Assembly (NCBI RefSeq): GCF_020536995.1
Contig: NC_068360.1
Location: 88,739,676 to 88,803,675, forward strand
DNA length: 64,000 bases
Origin: Dreissena polymorpha
Lineage: Eukaryota > Mollusca > Bivalvia > Myida > Dreissenidae
Direction of reading: 5' to 3'
The notes below the pieces were generated by a model that was not told the DNA's origin, searched no databases, and was given only the letters and a program-made list of their open reading frames with translations. Shown in pieces: positions 50,001-59,000 of this stretch (position 1 is its first letter; each line of letters begins with the position of its first letter). The position numbers were made by a program, and so were the translations under genes.

Positions 50001-53000
50001 AAGCACATGCAACCGCAGTATTTACAGGAAAACAAAACAAAACACAGCAACAAGAACAATTTCAACATGCATGTTAACAACAAATATAACAACCATGCAA
50101 CAACTGTATAGTATATGGACGATTGTATAATTTTCTTTTCTGTTTTTCTTTAAAGCTGCTGACGCTGCCAGATATCGTAAGTAATGAATTCTTAAAAATC
50201 ACAGATGCACATGTACATAAACAAAATGTTTGTAAAATAATGTATGGTTCATTATTAAAAGTATTAATTGACTCAAAATGTATCATTTCAAAACTTTCAA
50301 TCAAGTGCGTAATTTATAAATAACATTAAGTGAATATATATACGAATTAAACTGAAAAAGGATCTATTTCGGGTTTTAAATATATACTGTTTGAACTCTA
50401 CTACATGTCCTACATATGTTATATCCCCAAAAGGAAAAGAAAAAAGAATGGACATGTAATCTTAAGTGTAAACGTTTACAGCACTTTTTTGTTGTTGTAG
50501 ACACGTCAACTGCCCCTACCGACGTCACGTTACACAACGTGCCGTATCATCACAACATGGCGAACATGTCGTCGAAGGAGTTCTTGAACGTAGCCAACCC
50601 CTTCTGTGAACAGGTGCGTACTGTCTCGATAAAGAGCGTTTCGCGCATGATTTACCGCACTTCTTCGATTATAAGACGGATGAAAGATCTATCAAGAAAC
50701 ATTTACAGATATTTGGACGGATTGACAATACGGCTGGGTCCCGAATTTTGCGTAACTTTATCCGTATTTGGCATTGGTATAAATATAAGGCAGGATTTTA
50801 AAAATACTCTCATAGAAACATAGTTTCTGTCTGCAAAACCAGATTTACTTTCAAATTATATAATCCAACTATTCCAGTAGATGCCGTAGATGCCGTCTTC
50901 TTATATAAAACGTTGCGCAACTCTCAGCTTTATAACCCAAAGGTTGGAGTCCGAGCAACACATTATCGAAGGCTTTGGGAGTCCGTTGATATTGACTATC
51001 TTGGAGAATACAGCCTATACATGTATGTCCATGAGTATAGGACACCGCATTAACCCTTAAAGCGCTGGAGCTGAATTTTAAAGGCCTTTGCAAACAGTTT
51101 GGATCCAGATGAGACGCCACAGAACGTGGCGTCTCATCAGGATCCAAACTGTTTGCTATTCTGATAGTATTCTTTGAAAAAAATCGAAGAAAATGCTAAT
51201 TTTAGAAATTCTGCAGACGACATTTTAGCAGACGACAAATTTCCCAGCATGCAAAGGGTTAATTGAATAATACAAATATCAGGTTTTTATTGTGTTGTAG
51301 ATGGACAGGTACTTTAAATCAAGTACCAAATATAATGAGGCTTACCTTGGGTGCAAAGTAACAAGGATGAAGTAAGTAGTATGCTTCGTTTAAAACTTCG
51401 TTTTAATATGCTGACTTTGTTTTCTTAAGCTCGTGTGGTAATGGTTCCACTGTAATTTATTAGGCTAATTTTGTATTGGCTCCACTGCCAAATAATTAAC
51501 ATTCAATATTGAACTATTACACATAAGAACCTCGTTCTGGAAAAAACTGGGCTTAATGCACGAGCGTACAGTTTCGTCCCAGATTTGCTTTGGCAGTCTG
51601 TACAGGCTCATGAGGGACGACACTTTACGCTTTCAATATGGAACTGATCTGTATTATGAAGTCTGTACTAAACACAAATCCAGTTTAGACGGAAAGTGTC
51701 ATCCCTGACCTGCTGATTGCACAGGTTAATCTGGGACGACACTTTACGCACATGCATTAAACCCTGTTTTCATGAAATGAGGCTTATACTCAATAACGTG
51801 TACATTTACTCCCGTTTTCAGACCAACCAAGGAACCCATTGTGTGCGAATGTGCAGGCATTTATAATAAAACAGGGCTAAAGGAATACATAGCGTAAGTT
51901 AGAGTAGGACAATATATCTTTCATGATGAATATAATTTAATGAAGCAAGCATAAAACAATTGCTACCATTAGTAATACGATGACTCAAATTAGAATTCAA
52001 AACAGTATTAATTTCCATATTCCAGTCTTACTCAACTATTGAATAAAAATTTGATATTTTCAGAAAAATGCAACAATGAAAAGTTTGAATTCTGAATATG
52101 TCATTTAGAGCTAAGGAAGTTTAGTATTTTGCCAAACCCTAATCAAAGTTAAAACTAGTTTTCTTGTTAACGCCAATAATATATTAATTACTTTTTGTTA
52201 TTCGAAAAAAAATAATATGCTAAAGCAAATTAAGTAATTCTTGTTATATTGGACTGAATACCTTGTGACAATATTGCCTAAACTAGCTGATTACACGTGA
52301 CCAGATACCTATAGGTAGTGCTAGTTTGTGGGTTTGACAAATGCATGGACGAAAAACTACCATTTTAATTATGTTTTGCAACAAAAATAAGAGAAGGGGC
52401 GGTGAAGCTAAATTTCGACCTGCAGTTTCGTGGTGAACACAAGGGCCTATCCTTCGACATCCCAGCCATCCTGAAGGCCAACACCATAAGGACAGATGGA
52501 GCAGGTTACCAGGCCTTGTTCCTTGACAAGATTCTTGTGGGAATGGAGCCGAAAAACACTGGAATACTCACCCCCATTCCTGAGAAACCAGGTATACAAA
52601 AGCGATATGAAGTGAATTGTTTAACCCATTTATGCCTGGTGGACTCTCCCATCCTTCTAAATAGGATCAATTTATTTCCAAAATTAGGGATGTCTAGTAT
52701 ATTTATTTCTCTATTTCAAATATTTCTTACCGAAATTCCTTTAAGCAAACAGCACAGACTACGCTATTTGCCAATGCCTTTTTTCTAGACGCTAGGCATA
52801 AATTGTTTAACAACTCTTCAAACATGAGATTCGCTGATTTGTCTTGAGTTAAAGATCGATAGAATTACTTTTATAAGTAAATAAGTTTTTGTCATGCTAT
52901 TGTGTGGCCTTTTAAAGGAACTCTTAGAGTTGTGTTCAGTATACTAGCATAAGGGCATATACATTTGATGTATGTGCTTAAAGATGAATTGTTTCCTGGT

Positions 53001-56000
53001 TTTCGTAACAACTGTACACACATGAGCCTCGTTCTAGACAAACTGGACTAATTGCACGTGCATAAAGCGTCGTCTCAGATAAGCCTGTGCAGTCTTCACA
53101 GGCTAATCAGTGATGACACTTGCCAACTAAACTTGATTTTCCATTAAAAGGGAATCCTTTAAACGAAAAATTACATAAAAACGGAATGTTTAGTCCCTGA
53201 AACGCCAAGTTTGAATGTGGACAACACGTTACGCACATACATTAACTCTTTCAGTGCTGGAACCGAATTTTGAAGGCCTTTGCAAACAGTTTGGATCCAG
53301 ATGAGACGCCACATAACGTGGCGTCTCATCAGGATCCAAACTGTTTGCTATTCTGATAGTATTCTTTGAAAAAATTTAAAGAAAATGCTAATTTTAGAAA
53401 TTCAGCAGACGACACTTTTGCAGATGACAAATTTCCCAGCATACAAAGGGTAAAGTTAAGTGTTCCCAGATGTAGGCTCAAATAACATATGGCTGTGTTT
53501 TCAGTTGGTGTTGTAGCAAACTTGACGGTGTGGGTGTACAACCTCTCCTACTCGGGGATCCTCAGGGACCGCAACTCTAGGGCTTTCCTGGACCTCGCAA
53601 ACCCATTCTGTGACGACGTAAGCACATATATACACATTCATTCAGAGCTCCTGATAATTGGGCTATTTGTTTAAATACTCGTTGAAATTTGGTCAAGGTC
53701 CTTTAGGAATTCTAAGTAGGGGTGGTAGTTGTGGTAGTCCACTTAAGAAAAATGTAAGAATGGGGCACTTGTCAGCACTGAAAAACCAACAAGAAGCAAA
53801 AACTTTTATTTGTTTCTTTATGTGATATCTTATTCAATACCTTTGTTGAAACTGTGTAGGCTCAATGTCACCTATTCTTCTAACATTGTGTCACATACCA
53901 TTAAAAATTATTTTACATAGTATAATTTTATGAAAAAAGGAATTTACATAATTTGTCTTTTCTGTTAAGAATTTGTTCCACATCCATTTTGTTGTAGATT
54001 GAGCGAATCATTCTTGAAAGCTACCTCCGAGATCGATATGACAGCTGTGAGGTGTTTGGTTTCGGGTAAGTAGCTCTCAACATATTTTTTGGGCCGTGCT
54101 CTGTGAAATGGGGATTCAACGCATGTGCGTAAAGTGTCATTCCAGATTAGCCTGTGCAGTGCGCGCTGGCTTATCATGCAGGGTGGACACTTTCAGCCTA
54201 AACAGGATTTTTGTTGAGAAGAAACTTTCTTCAAACAGAAAATATCTCTCAAGAATAAAATGTTGTCCCTGATAAGCCTGTGCGGACTGCACTGGCTAAT
54301 CTGGAACAACACTTTATGCAACCGCTTTTCACAGAGCACGGCCCATATTATTTATTTTAGTACAATGTATGTGGTTTATGAAACCTTTAATATAAACTTG
54401 CAAGCAACATATTCTGGTAGTGAGTGACATTATTTTCATGATCAAGTGTTCATAAACAAATCAAAATAAGATACGAAGAATTGATAAACAAATAAATAAT
54501 TTATAAAAACTTCCGTCAATTTTATCCAGTGCGAGGCCCGATGTTGCCATAGCCCATGTTCGGTTTTCTGGAGACTCGACAGAGGAACTCCAACTCTATC
54601 TCGCGAGACTCATTATGGATCGTGCACGAAATGTCACAGTGGAGGGTCGGCGTCGCAAGATGCTTGGCACGCTTCTGATCACCCCCGCAGACGGGGATGG
54701 CAAGATAACCGTGCTGCCGATACCCGTGAACCCGAACATAATGCCAACACCGACGACACCTTCTGGTTTGATGTTATTGACGATAGTTAATTATGTTTTA
54801 TACCTATGAGTTAGTCTTATTTATAAGACGCGCACAGAATTAAGAGATACTTTTTATATAGGCTGAATTCTTCAAATAATACCAATATAAAAAGTAGCTT
54901 TATATTTTAAAGCGTCAACAAGTTGGACTAACCTATGTGTGTGCGTGGTAGTATTTTTTAATAAATGTGTTTAATGCATTGCGTGCAGTTCATCCCTTCA
55001 CAGCTCATATACGCATTTTGACTATTTTGTAGAACATTTGCTAATCTAATTATATTAAACACCTTTCTTAATCGATTCAAATTTCAAACGCTTAATTTCA
55101 AACTCTAAGATTTTGAGATACAAATGAGCAGTAAACAGCATGAAACCTGAACAGGCTGCGAGTTTCTTGCAGGCTGTTCTGGTTTTATGCTGGTTGTCTA
55201 TAGCCATTTTCGCTTTCCTTCTGAGTGGGAAAGGGTTAATAATGTAATATACCTATAATGTGTGCTCGTCTTTTACAAAAATATGTCTGATGCATTATAC
55301 GCCGTTTTAGCAAGACATATTTGATATTGGCACTTCTTCATATCTTAGAGTTACTGGTCTAATACAATGTTTGCTCATTATGTTTATTTTTATTCTAATT
55401 TATTTTTTTACATTACCATCAAGAACATGCGAAACATTTTACTCACCATAATAGACAGCATTCTGTGAAAGTCATTATCTGATAGACTATTCTCATACCT
55501 TTACTCATGGTAACTATTTTCTTGATTGTGTAATATCTCCCCCGACCAGGCTCTGCCCCCTACATTGACATGATGCTGTACGCGTACAACCTCACATACC
55601 AGCCAGCCCTGGGGGACAGGCGTACGGTCCTCTATCAGGACTATGCACAGAGGTTCTGCAAAGATGTGAGTCCCCATAATGAGGGTTATATATAAGACAT
55701 ATGCGTCTCATTCTGGGAAAACAGGACTTAATGCACGTGAATTAAGTGTCATCCCAGATTAGCCTGGGTAGTCAACACTGACTAATCAATGACGACACAA
55801 TCCGCCTGGATTTTCGCTAAGAAGAAACTTCCTTTTAATGAAGGAAGCAGAGAGTGATGTCCCTGATTGGCCTATGCGGACCGCCTGGTGTAATCTAGGA
55901 TGATAGTTTACGCTCATACATCAAGGCCTATGCGGACTGCCTGGTGTAATCTAGGATGATAGTTTACGCTCATACATCAAGGCCTATGCGGACCGCCTGG

Positions 56001-59000
56001 TGTAATCTAGGATGATAGTTTACTAGCCCATGCGGACTGCCTGGTGTAATCTAGGATGATAGTTTACGCTCATACATCAAGCATGATTTTCCCAGAGCCA
56101 GGCGTATATATATTTATATATATATATAATATATACATATATTTTATCTTACACACCTATGTTTTTCTACTTTTCTTAATACACAATACTGTTTGTTCAA
56201 TCTCAGAACTTAAACATTTTTAGAAGTTAAGTCTTAACCGATGGACTTCATTCTTAAAAGTTCCCACCATTTTATGACTAAAATGTGTTTGAATATGGTG
56301 AAAAAATCTTAACTCACTAAGTTTTACTTTTGCAGTTGGAAAGACAAATAAGACAAAGTTCCTGGAGGGATTATTTCCATAACTGCGATATCATCGGATT
56401 TTAGTAAGTTTTGCAATAATTAATAACTACTTAAGGGTAATTTCTTAGAGGACAAGATGATCACAACTTTTTGTCTGTATAAGTATTTGAAATATAAAGT
56501 GATATGAAACGCTATGCTTAATGCAGTTGAGCACTTCCATCAATTGTTGGACGATTAGGTAAATTTTAGGAAAACCATACATATTAAGGATCCTTACACG
56601 TATTTAGCATGGTGATGTTGTGTATTACTTATGTAGAACGTCTTTATCAGATACATTATTTCACACTCGACCCTGAAATATGTCCTCTAACTAGAATTGG
56701 TATTGCATGTTATATCTAAGAATGGTCCATATATCAGGTGCCCTCACAATATTGCGCTGCTAAACACACACTTGTTTGCAAAAACTCTGATTGTTTTACC
56801 TCAAGTTTAGATTCAATCCCTGAAGAAATAATTATTTTATAAGCATGATCCATAAACTGATTTTATTTCCAACCCCACACACAGTCCCCCGGGCCCTGGC
56901 AAGCGGTTCTCATCCCTACGGGCCCTTCTTAAGGTTAGTGACCCCTTCATCCATCAGCCGGAAGTTCTCAAGAACATCATCATGATCCATGCGCCCGAGT
57001 TCCTCTTCCCCAACGACCCGGACGGACCCCTTAAGACGTACCTCGTCGGCGACATCCTAGTGATCCTTGCTGATGGGGAGTTTGTTGTGACATACACGCC
57101 GTACCAGACCCCCACTGCGTCCCTGTACCCTTCCACCGACTCACGGTCCCAGATGTCGTTTGCCACAGTGTTCACTTCCTACAGCTTCATACCTCCCACC
57201 GCAGGCTTTGGAACCAGCTCCTTGACCGTCATTGTGTACAGTAGGTTTATTTTTGTAGAAAATTATTTTTAGCCTTGCTCTTTGAAAACGGGGTTTAATT
57301 CATGTGAGTAAAGTGCCCCCCTTTATTAGCCTGTGCAGTCCGCACAGGCTTATCAGCGACGACAGTTTCCCCTTTTGCATTTTTTGTCTACGAAGTTTCT
57401 TATTATAAAAAAATGCAGTTAAGTTTAATATTGTTGTCCCTGATTAGCCTGTGCTAGATGGACACTACATACACTACTCAACGGCAACTGCCTGGGAAGA
57501 TAAACCATGGTCTCTATGTTTTCAGACTCTACAAATGCGTTTGTTCAGGCACAGCTGTATGGCTTCACGTACACAACTGACCTGGATGACAAGACGTCAC
57601 CATACTTCCTGAGGCTGCAGTCACGCTTCTGTGCAGACGTGAGTCGTTTTTTTATCGGGTTGGCTGAAGTTTAGTCGGTAGAGTCCTGGGCTAATTTTCA
57701 CCAATCTCATTGTTGTAAAATCCAATGGAAATCCTTCAATACATGAAATGACTTAAGTCTTTGGCTATGTTATTTTTAGGTAGTTTTACATGCTTATATT
57801 ATAAAAAAGTAAATTTTTAATCTGAACACACCAAATGTTTTACATAAAACTTGATCTGAAATTTTCCTTTAAGTGCCACTAAAGTGCGACTTAAGTAAAG
57901 ATTGTCCTAAGGTACTTTGTAAATATGAGCCCTGGACTCATAATCAACCCGGTTCATTTTTGATTCTCCGACCCGGCTCATGAAATTATTACTACCTCCA
58001 TTCTCTCTCTACCTTTGGTTTGCATAGGGTAGTTGTCAGTAGCTTGCATACTAGTATTACAAGCATGCGCGCTAATGGCTAATAAACCAGCTGACACAAG
58101 AAAAGTGGACGGTTGTGAAATGGTTGAAATCCAAACACATGACAATCATTTGTGTTAATATAAGTGCTGACGTATTTGTTCAGTTAAGAGTGTCACACTT
58201 GTCTGGTAATGGCTTGTAGCTTACAAAATCACTGTATGCTATTGTAAAGTTGGATCAATGATATTAGTGAGGTTCAACGGACATTGATGCTATTGTAAAG
58301 TTGGATCAATGATATTAGTGAGGTTCAACGGACATTGTAAAACAAGCATCAGTAAATACTTATAAATGTCGACTAGGAAACAGGTAACCCGGTAATGACA
58401 ATTATGGCTTAATATAGAAGTTATGAAAATTGACATTTCCTTATTTGTTTAGTTGAAGATTATTATTTTTTGTTCAGATTGACAGATTCTTCAAGAACAG
58501 TCACATGCGACAGATTTACCTCGACTGCAAGATTGAACAGTTTCGGTTGGTTATTTGTTTGCTTATCTTAGTACAAATGCTGTAATAATGAAAATAAAAT
58601 GTTCATTTTCAGCTATATCTAAGAATGCTAATATCGAATAAGACTCAAAAGCTGTACCCATTTACAATTATAAAATGACAGAAATTCGCCACAAAATTAC
58701 AATTCTTATATTTTGGAAATGTGGCATATTGTTATTTGCATGTATATAACAGATCAATATAAATGCATTTTACAAGTATAAGCATATTACAAGTATACTG
58801 TAATTAGTTAAGTTTATAACAGGTAATTTGAAAAACATAGATAAGGTTACTAGAAAACCATTTAACAGGGGACCGTTTCAATAAACATCGCAGTACACAT
58901 TTACGATACGATACATTTTTCGAAGATACATACTTGTTAAAGTCCATATCATATGATTGTAATTTTTCAGTACTTAATTAATTTCATTGGCGTCTCAAGC

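Noticed and set aside
54615-54809. Internal ATG of exon 10 as an independent small gene
   Set aside because: It is the in-frame middle of exon 10, which is bounded by a good acceptor at 54,529 and a donor at 54,766.
56954-57175. 73-codon minus frame over exon 13
   Set aside because: Antisense shadow of the GC-rich exon; the plus frame continues the module series in phase.
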